64,000 bases of DNA from Mycolicibacterium iranicum. GTDB lineage: Bacteria > Actinomycetota > Actinomycetes > Mycobacteriales > Mycobacteriaceae. Each line of letters opens with the position of its first letter. The first letter of the stretch is position 1. The notes beneath the pieces are model-generated. The model was not told where the DNA came from and searched no databases. It saw only the letters and a list, made by a program, of their open reading frames with translations. The translations under genes and the position numbers were made by a program. The stretch spans positions 62,001 through 126,000 of the forward strand of contig NZ_LWCS01000002.1 of NCBI RefSeq assembly GCF_001650495.1, read 5' to 3'. Shown here one piece after another: positions 33,318-41,184 of this stretch.

Positions 33318-35462
33318 GTGACCGCCACACTTGATCTTCCGCAGCAGAACCCCGATCTGGTCCTCGACCAGAGCGCCGACGACTACTGGAACCACTACCA
33401 GCTGACGTTCGCGCTCTACAGCGTCAGCGACCGCGCCATCCCGTCGGCCTTCGACGGACTGAAACCCGGCCAGCGGCGGCTGCTCTACCAGATGCACGAG
33501 TCGGGGCTCCAGCCCGGGAACAAGCCGCAGAAATCGTCCAAGATCTGCTCGGCGGTCACCGGCAATCTGCACCCGCACGGTGGCGCGTCGATGTACGGGG
33601 CCGCGGCGCTGATGGCAGCCGAGTTCCAGCGTGTGAAAGTCATTGACGGACAGGGTGCTTTCCCGCGTATCCAGGGTGACATCCCCGCCGCGGATCGCTA
33701 CACGGAGATGCGGTTGTCGGCGCCGGGTGCGGCTCTGACCGCCGAACTGAACGACCACGCGGTGCCGATGGTGCAGACGTTCGACGGCGAGTGGACCGAG
33801 CCGACGATGCTGCCCGCCCAGTGGCCCGTGCTTCTCTGCAATGGGGCGGTGGGTATCGCCGAGGGCTGGGCCACCAAGGTGCCCGCCCACAATCCGCGCG
33901 AGGTCATGGCCGCCTGCCGGGCGCTGCTGAAGACCCCGAACATGACCGACGACAGACTGGTCAAGCTGATCCCGGGCCCTGATTGGGGATGTGGGGCGAC
34001 CGTGGTCGGCACTGGCGGGCTGCGGGAATACATCACCACCGGCCGAGGTGCGTTCACCGTGCGCGGCACGATTTCCGTGGACGGGAAGAACTGCATCATC
34101 ACCGAGCTGCCGCCGGGTGTCGCCAGCAACACTGTGCAGGACAGGATCCGGGCGCTGGTCGAGTCGGGTGAGATGTCCGGTGTCGCGGACATGTCGGATC
34201 TCACCGACCGCCGCAACGGACTGCGTATCGTCGTCACCGCCAAACGCGGCCACAGCGCCGAGCAGATCCGCGACCAACTGCTGGCGCTGACACCGCTGGA
34301 GTCGACGTTCGCCGCGAGCCTCGTCGCGCTGGACGAGGACCGGGTGCCCCGCTGGTGGTCGGTGCGGGAGTTGATCTCCGCGTTCCTGCATCTGCGCGAT
34401 TCCGTGGTTCTGCGGCGCAGCGAGTACCGGCTGGAGAAGGTCACCGCGCGCCGCCACCTGGTCGCCGGCCTGATGAAGATCCATCTCGACATCGACGCCG
34501 CCGTCGCAGTGATCCGTGGTTCCGACACCGTCGACGACGCGCGCCGCGGGCTGCAGGAGCGGTTCTCGATCGACGAAGAGCAGGCGAATTATGTTCTGGC
34601 GCTGCAGCTTCGCCGATTGACGAAACTCGACGTGATCGAGCTTCAGGCCGAAGCCGACAAGCTCGATGCCGAATTCGCCGAGCTGACCGAATTGGTGTCC
34701 AACCCTGACGCCCGTCGCAAGGTGATCGACTCGGAGTTGGTGGAGACCGCGAAACTGTTCAAGGGTCCCGAGTTCGACCGTCGGACCGTGCTGGATTTCG
34801 ACGCCACCCCCGTGACCTCCGGTGCCGACGAGGACGGGCCCCGCGAGCGGAAGGTCAACGCCGCATGGCGCCTTGACGACCGCGGCGTGTTCTCCGACAG
34901 TCACGGCGACCTGCTCACCTCGGGGCTCGGCTGGGCGGTCTGGACAGACGGGCGGGTCAAGTTCACCACCGGTGGTGGGCTGCCCTACAAGATCCGCGAT
35001 ATCCCGGTGGCCCCCGACATCACCGGGCTGCTGCGCTCAGGGGTGCTGGCCGACGGCTTTCACCTGGCGTTGGTGACGCGACGCGGAAAGATCCTGCGGA
35101 TCGATCCGGCGGCGGTCAACCCGCAGGGTGCGGCGGGAAATGGTGTGGCGGGAGTGAAGCTCGCTGCCGGCGATCCAGAAGACGCTGTCATCGCCGCACT
35201 GCCGGTTTCCTGCGAGAACGGCGAGGCTATCCTGTCGATCTCCGAGAAGGGGTGGAAGGTCACCGAAGTCGCCGATATCCCCGTGAAGGGCCGCGGCGGC
35301 GCCGGGGTCGGCTTCCACCCGTTCGTCAGCGGCGAGAACGCACTGGTGTCGGCGACGATCTCGGCGACGGGATTCGTGCGCGGTAAGAGAGCTGTGCGTG
35401 CCGAGAAGCGCGCGAAGTCGTCTGTCAAGGGGTCCGGATCGGATGTCATTCCTGCGGAGTAG
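33318..35462 (+). CDS. Type II topoisomerase A subunit, non-gyrase (GyrA/ParC-like, TopoNM type)
   Basis: The 714-residue cleavage subunit has the catalytic Tyr128 in AADRYTEMR, the winged-helix/tower region, a coiled coil and a shortened C-terminal beta-pinwheel (about 510-700). I find no QRRGGKG GyrA-box, only the degenerate KGRGGAG, so negative supercoiling is not expected. The quinolone pocket reads HPHGGASMYG at 85-94: Gly89 and Gly94 replace the two Asp residues of mycobacterial GyrA, while Ala90 and Ser91 are kept. Gly94 equals a common resistance substitution in gyrase. GTG 33318 follows the B gene closely. Confidence 0.92.
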   Translation: MTATLDLPQQNPDLVLDQSADDYWNHYQLTFALYSVSDRAIPSAFDGLKPGQRRLLYQMHESGLQPGNKPQKSSKICSAVTGNLHPHGGASMYGAAALMAAEFQRVKVIDGQGAFPRIQGDIPAADRYTEMRLSAPGAALTAELNDHAVPMVQTFDGEWTEPTMLPAQWPVLLCNGAVGIAEGWATKVPAHNPREVMAACRALLKTPNMTDDRLVKLIPGPDWGCGATVVGTGGLREYITTGRGAFTVRGTISVDGKNCIITELPPGVASNTVQDRIRALVESGEMSGVADMSDLTDRRNGLRIVVTAKRGHSAEQIRDQLLALTPLESTFAASLVALDEDRVPRWWSVRELISAFLHLRDSVVLRRSEYRLEKVTARRHLVAGLMKIHLDIDAAVAVIRGSDTVDDARRGLQERFSIDEEQANYVLALQLRRLTKLDVIELQAEADKLDAEFAELTELVSNPDARRKVIDSELVETAKLFKGPEFDRRTVLDFDATPVTSGADEDGPRERKVNAAWRLDDRGVFSDSHGDLLTSGLGWAVWTDGRVKFTTGGGLPYKIRDIPVAPDITGLLRSGVLADGFHLALVTRRGKILRIDPAAVNPQGAAGNGVAGVKLAAGDPEDAVIAALPVSCENGEAILSISEKGWKVTEVADIPVKGRGGAGVGFHPFVSGENALVSATISATGFVRGKRAVRAEKRAKSSVKGSGSDVIPAE

Positions 35463-35500
35463 CCCAGCGGGCTAACTGGTCATCTGTGCGCGGCAGGCGT

Positions 35501-35740
35501 TCAACGGCTGATCACCGATCGGTTGCGCACGGACGTATCGACCTTCGGAACCTTCGGTGACGGGAACATCTGATTCAGCCACGGGTTCTCGTTGCGGGGG
35601 TAGTAGAGGTCGTAGCTGTAATCGACCTGGGGGCCACCGAATCCCCAGCCGGGGTCGTCAGCCTGAGCCGGCCCGGCCATTCCGATGACCAGGACTGACG
35701 CCGCCGCTGCGACGACACCCAGTGATCCGATCTTCCTCAT
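35501..35740 (-). CDS. Small exported protein, paralogue B (79 aa)
   Basis: This protein has a signal peptide (MRKIGSLGVVAAAASVLVIG to AQA, about 27 residues), an acidic aromatic middle (VDYSYDLYYPRNE) and the C-terminal block NPWLNQMFPSPKVPKVDTS followed by VRNRSVISR. It is clearly paralogous to 30668-30904. Function unknown. TACTGT (35747-35752, minus) ends 6 nt before the ATG, so it is probably leaderless, unlike paralogue A. It is convergent with the topoisomerase A gene across 38 bp. Confidence 0.77.
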   Translation of the reverse strand: MRKIGSLGVVAAAASVLVIGMAGPAQADDPGWGFGGPQVDYSYDLYYPRNENPWLNQMFPSPKVPKVDTSVRNRSVISR

Positions 35741-35746
35741 CCCTCA

Positions 35747-35763
35747 ACAGTAGAACCAGTGGC
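35747..35763 (-). promoter_or_regulatory. -10 box and shared 15-bp block upstream of paralogue B
   Basis: TACTGT (35747-35752, minus) ends 6 nt before the ATG at 35740. It overlaps AGTAGAACCAGTGGC (35749-35763, plus orientation), the block also found upstream of paralogue A. Confidence 0.45.
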
Positions 35764-35827
35764 AGTCCCCTGACCGGTAATCAGCGCTGCGGGACTTTTC
35801 TTACCGGGGTTCGTCACTCGTGCTTCC

Positions 35828-37279
35828 ATGGTTTCGGTGAGCTGCACGACGACGTCCAACCCGCGCTTCGCCCGGCTGTACGCCGCCGGCATCGTCGTGT
35901 GCACTCTCACCTCCGCGTGCGGACATCCACCACCGCCACCACCGGCTTCCACGATCGCCACCGGCACACCGACGGCCACCGCCCCGACGACCTCGTCGGC
36001 GCGCGCCGCCGCGCCCGAAGTCATTCCGAACGGTGACTTTTCCGCCGTTTCGCGGCTCGTCGAGGAGGCGGTCGCTGCACACCGCCTACCAGGCGCCGTG
36101 GTCCAGGTCGGGCACGCCGGCAACATTGTCTTCCGCCAGGCCTTCGGTGTGCGGAAGCTGGCGGGCGAGCCTGGACTGGACGGCGCACCCGCCCCGGCGG
36201 AGCCGATGACCGAGGACACCCTCTTCGACATCGCCTCGTTGACGAAGAGCCTCGCGACCGCAACGGCCGTCATGCAACTCCACGAACAGGGCAGGGTTCG
36301 CCTCGACGCACCGGTGCAGATGTATCTGCCGGACTTCAACCCGGCAGACGACCCGCGCCGCACGCAGGTCACTGTGCGGATGTTGCTGACCCACACGTCG
36401 GGGATAGCCGGGGATCTGAGTCTCGACGGCGCGTGGGGGCTCGTCGCAGCTGACAAAGCAGAAGGTGTTCGCCGTGCGCTCGCCGCCTGGGTGGTGTTCG
36501 ATCCGGGAGAGCGCTTCCACTACTCCGACATCAACTTCATCATTCTCGGCGCGCTGTTGGAGAAGTTCACCGGCGTGCCCGAGGACGTCTACGTCCACGA
36601 CAACGTGTTCACACCATTGGGGATGTCAGACACTCGCTATCTGCCGGCATCCAAAGCCTGTGGCCCGCACCGAATCCGGGGGACAGCAATCGTCCCGGAT
36701 CCAGATGGTCCGGCGGTGGGCCCGTGCCGACCTGGTACGTGGAGTACCGACCTGCTGGGTCGCATCGCCCCCACTGCGCTCGACGAGGACACCGCGGGCA
36801 TCAACCCCGACTACGGTCACCCGCTACGGGGAACCGTGCATGATCCGACGGCACGTCGGATGGGCGGGGTGGCCGGCAGCGCCGGAGTGTTCACGACCGT
36901 GCATGACATCGGCCTCTATGCACAGGCCCTACTCGATCGTCTCGCGAACCGTCCCAGCACTTTTCCGCTCACGCGGGCGAGCGCGCAGATGATGACAACC
37001 CCGCAGCAACCGGGCCCTCCGGTGCCTGGCCGGAATTTGCGGGGGTTCGGCTGGGACATCGACACCGCACACTCCGAACCCCGTGGCACCCTCTTCCCCG
37101 TCGGCAGCTTCGGCCACACCGGATTCACCGGGGTCACGTTGTGGATGGATCCGGGGTCCGACACGTACGTCGTCGTCCTCGCCAATGTGATCCACCAGCG
37201 TGGCGGTCCCCCGATCGTGCCGCTCAGCGGTCAGATAGCGACCGAAACCGCACGCGCGCTTCACCTTTACGGCAGCTGA
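35828..37279 (+). CDS. Lipoprotein serine hydrolase, class C beta-lactamase family
   Basis: The 483-residue protein has a signal peptide ending in a lipobox (LTSAC, Cys31), a Pro/Thr-rich linker (33-65), and a beta-lactamase/D-Ala-D-Ala-carboxypeptidase-like domain. The catalytic set is Ser137-x-x-Lys140 (ASLTK), Tyr232 (YSDINF, in place of YxN) and GHTGFTG for KTG. Such mycobacterial proteins are cell-wall or ester hydrolases and seldom true beta-lactamases. Its 3' end overlaps the convergent UvrA-like gene by 13 nt. Confidence 0.9.
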   Translation: MVSVSCTTTSNPRFARLYAAGIVVCTLTSACGHPPPPPPASTIATGTPTATAPTTSSARAAAPEVIPNGDFSAVSRLVEEAVAAHRLPGAVVQVGHAGNIVFRQAFGVRKLAGEPGLDGAPAPAEPMTEDTLFDIASLTKSLATATAVMQLHEQGRVRLDAPVQMYLPDFNPADDPRRTQVTVRMLLTHTSGIAGDLSLDGAWGLVAADKAEGVRRALAAWVVFDPGERFHYSDINFIILGALLEKFTGVPEDVYVHDNVFTPLGMSDTRYLPASKACGPHRIRGTAIVPDPDGPAVGPCRPGTWSTDLLGRIAPTALDEDTAGINPDYGHPLRGTVHDPTARRMGGVAGSAGVFTTVHDIGLYAQALLDRLANRPSTFPLTRASAQMMTTPQQPGPPVPGRNLRGFGWDIDTAHSEPRGTLFPVGSFGHTGFTGVTLWMDPGSDTYVVVLANVIHQRGGPPIVPLSGQIATETARALHLYGS

Positions 37280-39792
37280 CCGGGGCTCAACTGCGCGGCA
37301 AGGTACGGCGCCGTCCGGCTCACCGTATTGGCGGCGACCACCGCCGGCGTACCGGCGACCACGACCGCACCGCCGTCGTCCCCGCCGCCGGGACCGAGGT
37401 CGATGACGTGATCGGCGTTCGCCACCACCGACATGTCGTGTTCGGCGACCAGGACGGTGTTACCGGCGTCGACGAGGCGGTGCAGCTGGCGTTCCAGCAA
37501 CTCCACGTCGGCCGGGTGCAATCCCGTGGTGGGCTCGTCGAGGACGTAGAGCGTGTGGCCGCGTTTGGCCCGCTGTAACTCGGTGGCCAGCTTGATACGC
37601 TGCGCCTCGCCGCCGGACAGTTCGGTCGCCGGTTGCCCGAGGCGAAGATACCCGAGCCCGACGTCCCGCAGAGTGGTCAAACTCCTTGCCGCGGAGGGCA
37701 GATCGCTCAGAAACTCCGCCGCCTGGTCGACAGTCTGGGCCAGCACATCGGCGATCGTGCAGCCCCGGTAGGTGATCTCGAGGGTCTCCTCGGAGTAGCG
37801 CGCGCCGCCGCACGACGGACACGTGGCGTACGTGCCCGGCAGAAACAGCAACTCGACCGCCACGAAGCCCTCACCCTGACAGGTCGGGCAGCTGCCCTCG
37901 GCGACGTTGAACGAGAACCGGCCCGCGTTCCAACCTCGTCGACGCGCCTCGGCAGTGCCTGCGAACGCCTTGCGGACGGCGTCGAAAAGCCCGGTGTAGG
38001 TCGCGAGGTTGGACCGTGGAGTCCGTCCGATCGGTCGCTGGTCCACGGTGACGAGACGGCCGATCGCCTCCGCGCCCTCGACGGTGACCCCCACACTGGA
38101 ATCGACGTCGATGTCGAGAACTTCGGCATCGCCGTCTGCGGCCTCGTCGACGGGTTCGACCGAATTGCCCAGTTGTCTGGCCATCACGTCGCCGAGCACC
38201 TTGCAGACCAGCGTCGACTTGCCCGACCCCGACACCCCGGTGACGGCTACGAATGCGCCCAGCGGGATGTCGACATCGACATCGTGCAAGTTATGAAAAG
38301 TGATGCCGCTCAACCGCATCAGTCCCGAAGGCGTGCGTGGGCTGTGCCGTGGTGGCGCTGTGTCGGCGAACAGGAACCGTCGGGTGACCGAGGGTTCGAC
38401 GTCCGCGAGGCCGGCTACCGGCCCGCTGTAGAGCACGTCGCCACCGAGCTCGCCGGCGCCGGGGCCGACATCGACGATCCAGTCGGCGCGGCGCACTACG
38501 TCCATGTCGTGCTCGACCACGAACAGCGAATTCCCTGCGCGCCGAAGCCGGTCGAGTACGTCGAGCAGCGGCTCGGCATCGGCCGGATGCAGACCTGCCG
38601 ACGGCTCGTCGAGCACATAGAGGACGCCGAACAGCCCCGCCCGCAGCTGGGTGGCCAGCCGCAGGCGTTGCAGTTCGCCGGGCGAGACCGTCGGAGTGCG
38701 GCGGTTCAGGCTCAGGTATCCGAGCCCCAGGTCCACCAGCACGGCGATCCGGGCCACCAGATCGGCGGCAATCATGGTCGCCACTTCGGTGAATTCCCCC
38801 GACTCGGTGGATTCGTAGGCCGCGGCAAACCCCGTCCTGATCGCCGCCGGCGACAGCACGTCGGTCAGCGCGGTCAGCGGCAGGGCCGCCAGCTCGGCGA
38901 TGTTGCGGCCGGCGAATGTCACGGCGAGCGCTTCGGGCCGCAGCCCGGAGCCACCGCAGACAGGACAATCGCTGCTGCGCACGAACTGCAGCACCCGGCG
39001 GCGCATCGCCGCGCTCTGCGAGTTGGCCAGCGTGTGGCGAACGTGACGTTCGGCGCTGGAGAAGGTGCCGTTGTAGTAGTAATCCGCCGTGACCGGATGC
39101 TGGCTCGGATCGATCTCGACAGTGGGCTGATCCTCGGTGAACAGGATCCAATCCCGTTGGCGCTTGGGGAGTTTGCGCCACGGCCTGTCGATGTCGTAGC
39201 CGAGCGTGATGAGAATGTCCCGAAGGTTCTGTCCCTGCCAGGCGCCGGGCCAGGCCGCCACCGCGCCTTCGCGGATGGTCAGCGAGGGGTCGGGCACCAG
39301 CGTCTGCTCGGTCACCTCATGGATGCGGCCAAGACCGTGGCATGCCGGGCAGGCGCCGATCGAGGTGTTCGGCGAGAAGGCGTCGGAGTCGAGGCGTTCG
39401 GTGGCCCCCGGCGGATAGGTTCCGGCCCGGGAGTACAGCATGCGCAACAGGTTCGACAGCGTGGTGACGGTACCGACGGTCGACCTTGATGTGGCGGTGC
39501 CGCGGCGCTGCTGTAGCGCGACCGCGGGCGGCAATCCGGTGATGTCGTCGACCTTCGGCGCGTCCTGGGGCAGCAGCAGGCGGCGCGCATATGGCGCGAC
39601 CGACTCGAAGTAGCGGCGCTGGGCCTCGGCGTAGATGGTGCCGAAAGCCAGCGAGGACTTGCCGGATCCGGACACCCCGGTGAACGCCACGAACGAGTCA
39701 CGCGGGGCGGCGACGTCGACGGATCTCAGGTTGTGAACGCGCGATGCGTAGACGCGGATGTTGGGGTCCACCTCAACCATTGTGGTGGTCAC
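37267..39792 (-). CDS. UvrA-like ABC ATPase (UvrA2 type)
   Basis: The 841-residue protein has two ABC modules with Walker A motifs GVSGSGKSS (39-47) and GVSGSGKST, two zinc modules (CPACHGLG and CPTCQGEG ... CPSCGG) and signature LSGGEAQRIKLATEL in the second half. The first signature is degenerate (SPGELQRL). It is about 100 residues shorter than housekeeping UvrA, as in UvrA2 proteins lacking the UvrB-binding insert; such proteins are linked to drug tolerance. The GTG start lies 3 nt after the GntR stop; ATG 39780 is an alternative. No uvrB or uvrC is nearby. Confidence 0.88.
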   Translation of the reverse strand: MTTTMVEVDPNIRVYASRVHNLRSVDVAAPRDSFVAFTGVSGSGKSSLAFGTIYAEAQRRYFESVAPYARRLLLPQDAPKVDDITGLPPAVALQQRRGTATSRSTVGTVTTLSNLLRMLYSRAGTYPPGATERLDSDAFSPNTSIGACPACHGLGRIHEVTEQTLVPDPSLTIREGAVAAWPGAWQGQNLRDILITLGYDIDRPWRKLPKRQRDWILFTEDQPTVEIDPSQHPVTADYYYNGTFSSAERHVRHTLANSQSAAMRRRVLQFVRSSDCPVCGGSGLRPEALAVTFAGRNIAELAALPLTALTDVLSPAAIRTGFAAAYESTESGEFTEVATMIAADLVARIAVLVDLGLGYLSLNRRTPTVSPGELQRLRLATQLRAGLFGVLYVLDEPSAGLHPADAEPLLDVLDRLRRAGNSLFVVEHDMDVVRRADWIVDVGPGAGELGGDVLYSGPVAGLADVEPSVTRRFLFADTAPPRHSPRTPSGLMRLSGITFHNLHDVDVDIPLGAFVAVTGVSGSGKSTLVCKVLGDVMARQLGNSVEPVDEAADGDAEVLDIDVDSSVGVTVEGAEAIGRLVTVDQRPIGRTPRSNLATYTGLFDAVRKAFAGTAEARRRGWNAGRFSFNVAEGSCPTCQGEGFVAVELLFLPGTYATCPSCGGARYSEETLEITYRGCTIADVLAQTVDQAAEFLSDLPSAARSLTTLRDVGLGYLRLGQPATELSGGEAQRIKLATELQRAKRGHTLYVLDEPTTGLHPADVELLERQLHRLVDAGNTVLVAEHDMSVVANADHVIDLGPGGGDDGGAVVVAGTPAVVAANTVSRTAPYLAAQLSPGQLP

Positions 39793-39795
39793 CGG

Positions 39796-40509
39796 TCAGG
39801 GTGCCGGTAGTTCGTCGACGACAGCCGAGGCGGCCTCGTCGATGATGGCGCGCATCGCCTCCTCGGCCTGCTTCGCCTCACCCATCCTGATCGCGCGCGC
39901 CACCTCGTCATGGAGGGCGATCGCCGCGATCTTGGGTTTGGCCGGCATCATCCCGTGCTGAGTGCGCCCTGTGAGCACTTCATCGACCACCCCGGTCAAC
40001 GCGCGGAACATTTCGTTTCCGCTGGCTTCGAGCAGGGTTCGGTGAAAGAGCTTGTCGGCCGACAGGTATGAGTCAAGATCACCGGATCGGCCGTGTACCA
40101 CCATGTCGGACACCGCGGAAGCCATGATGCGGCACTGGTGCGGTGTCGCCCGCTGCGCGGCCAAAGCTGCCGCCGCCGGCTCGAAGCCCAGGCGTAACTC
40201 CGACAGCGAAGTCAGCAGGGCGGTGCGGTCTCCGACATCGAGCCGCCACCGGATGAGCATCGGGTCGAAGACGTTCCACTTCTCCGCGGGCTGAACGGTG
40301 ATTCCGACCCGGCGCCGGGATTCGACCATTCCCATCGATTCGAGCACCCGAATCGCCTCCCGCGCGACGCTGCGCGACACGCGATGCTCGGCGTTGACGG
40401 CTTCGAGGGTTAGCACCTTCCCGGATGGGTAATGCCCGGACACGATCGACGTCCCCAACGCAGTCAGCAGACTGCCGTGACGGGCACCGACGTAGGGCCG
40501 ATCGAGCAT
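39796..40509 (-). CDS. gntR: FadR/GntR family regulator, probable gluconate repressor
   Basis: The 237-residue regulator has a winged HTH (VLTLEAVNAEHRVSRSVAREAIRVLESMGMV in three parts, with SRSVAREAIR typical of GntR) and a C-terminal FCD effector domain (ELRLGFEPAAAALAA, FHRTLLEASGN, HDEVARAIRMGEA). It is divergent from gntK and gntP, so control of gluconate uptake and phosphorylation is likely, with gluconate or 6-phosphogluconate as inducer. ATG 40509 is chosen; codons upstream in frame run into the promoter. The UvrA-like gene follows after 3 nt. Confidence 0.87.
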   Translation of the reverse strand: MLDRPYVGARHGSLLTALGTSIVSGHYPSGKVLTLEAVNAEHRVSRSVAREAIRVLESMGMVESRRRVGITVQPAEKWNVFDPMLIRWRLDVGDRTALLTSLSELRLGFEPAAAALAAQRATPHQCRIMASAVSDMVVHGRSGDLDSYLSADKLFHRTLLEASGNEMFRALTGVVDEVLTGRTQHGMMPAKPKIAAIALHDEVARAIRMGEAKQAEEAMRAIIDEAASAVVDELPAP

Positions 40510-40571
40510 TGCTGAATGATGCCAGATTGGCGGCCCGGCGGGCGTAAAACAGGACTTTCTTGAACTGACGC

Positions 40572-40600
40572 TTGCATTAGTATGCTGATTGAGGCACGAT
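40572..40600 (+). promoter_or_regulatory. Predicted gntK promoter with GntR-type half palindrome
   Basis: TTGCAT (40572-40577) and CACGAT (40595-40600) are spaced 17 bp. TTAGTATGCTGA (40577-40588) within the spacer is an imperfect palindrome (8 of 12 symmetric, mismatches conservative), a candidate site for the divergent FadR-type GntR. Confidence 0.35.
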
Positions 40601-40602
40601 AG

Positions 40603-40618
40603 TGTGACGTCAGCCACA
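40603..40618 (+). promoter_or_regulatory. CRP-like site, TGTGA-N6-CCACA
   Basis: TGTGACGTCAGCCACA matches the CRP consensus TGTGA-N6-TCACA with one mismatch. It lies 18 bp before the gntK ATG, downstream of the predicted -10, where binding would affect early transcription. Confidence 0.4.
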
Positions 40619-40636
40619 TCGAGCGGGTAAGAGGAC

Positions 40637-41128
40637 ATGCCGTCACCAATCGTCGTCATGGGAGTTTCGGGATCGGGTAAGTCGACTGTCGGTGCCGCGC
40701 TCGCGCAGCGGCTGCGAGTCCCTTTCGCCGATGCGGACGACTTCCATCCTCCGGAGAACATCGCCAAGATGACGGCCGGTCATCCCCTCGATGACACGGA
40801 TCGGTATCCGTGGCTGGAGGCGATCGGCGCGTGGTTGGCACAGCACCCCGATGGCGGGGTCATGAGCTGTTCAGCCCTCAAGCGCGTCTACCGGGACCAG
40901 CTTCGGCAGCACTGTGCCGACATCGAATTCCTGCACCTGTCGGGCTCCCCGGAAACGATCGGTAGGCGACAGGCAAGCCGCCCTGGGCATTTCATGCCCG
41001 CGGCGTTGCTCGCCTCGCAGTTCGAGACGCTGGAAACTCTGGAGCCCGATGAGCAGGGCGTCGCCATCGACGTGGATCAGAGCATCGATTCGATCGTCGA
41101 TGCGTACATCGGCACAACAAATACATAG
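40637..41128 (+). CDS. gntK: Gluconokinase
   Basis: The 163-residue P-loop kinase phosphorylates gluconate to 6-phosphogluconate for the pentose phosphate pathway. It has Walker A GVSGSGKST (9-17), the family block FADADDFHPPENIAKMTAGHPL in two parts (ADADDFHP, NIAKM, GHPLDD), SCSALKRVYRD, and the LID region RPGHFMP. GTAAGAGGA precedes the ATG. gntP follows 56 bp downstream on the same strand, with gntR divergent. Confidence 0.95.
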   Translation: MPSPIVVMGVSGSGKSTVGAALAQRLRVPFADADDFHPPENIAKMTAGHPLDDTDRYPWLEAIGAWLAQHPDGGVMSCSALKRVYRDQLRQHCADIEFLHLSGSPETIGRRQASRPGHFMPAALLASQFETLETLEPDEQGVAIDVDQSIDSIVDAYIGTTNT

Positions 41129-41184
41129 CCACCACAAATGCGTAGCCACACCAGTTCACGACATCACCACGGATAGGGGATCTC

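Noticed and set aside
32397..34904. 835-codon open frame antisense to both topoisomerase genes
   Set aside because: It has no recognisable domain and mirrors the codon structure of two well-supported genes. Long antisense frames are expected at this GC content.
35060..35462. Possible GyrA-box supporting true gyrase activity
   Set aside because: Only the degenerate KGRGGAG is found, not the QRRGGKG consensus needed for DNA wrapping.
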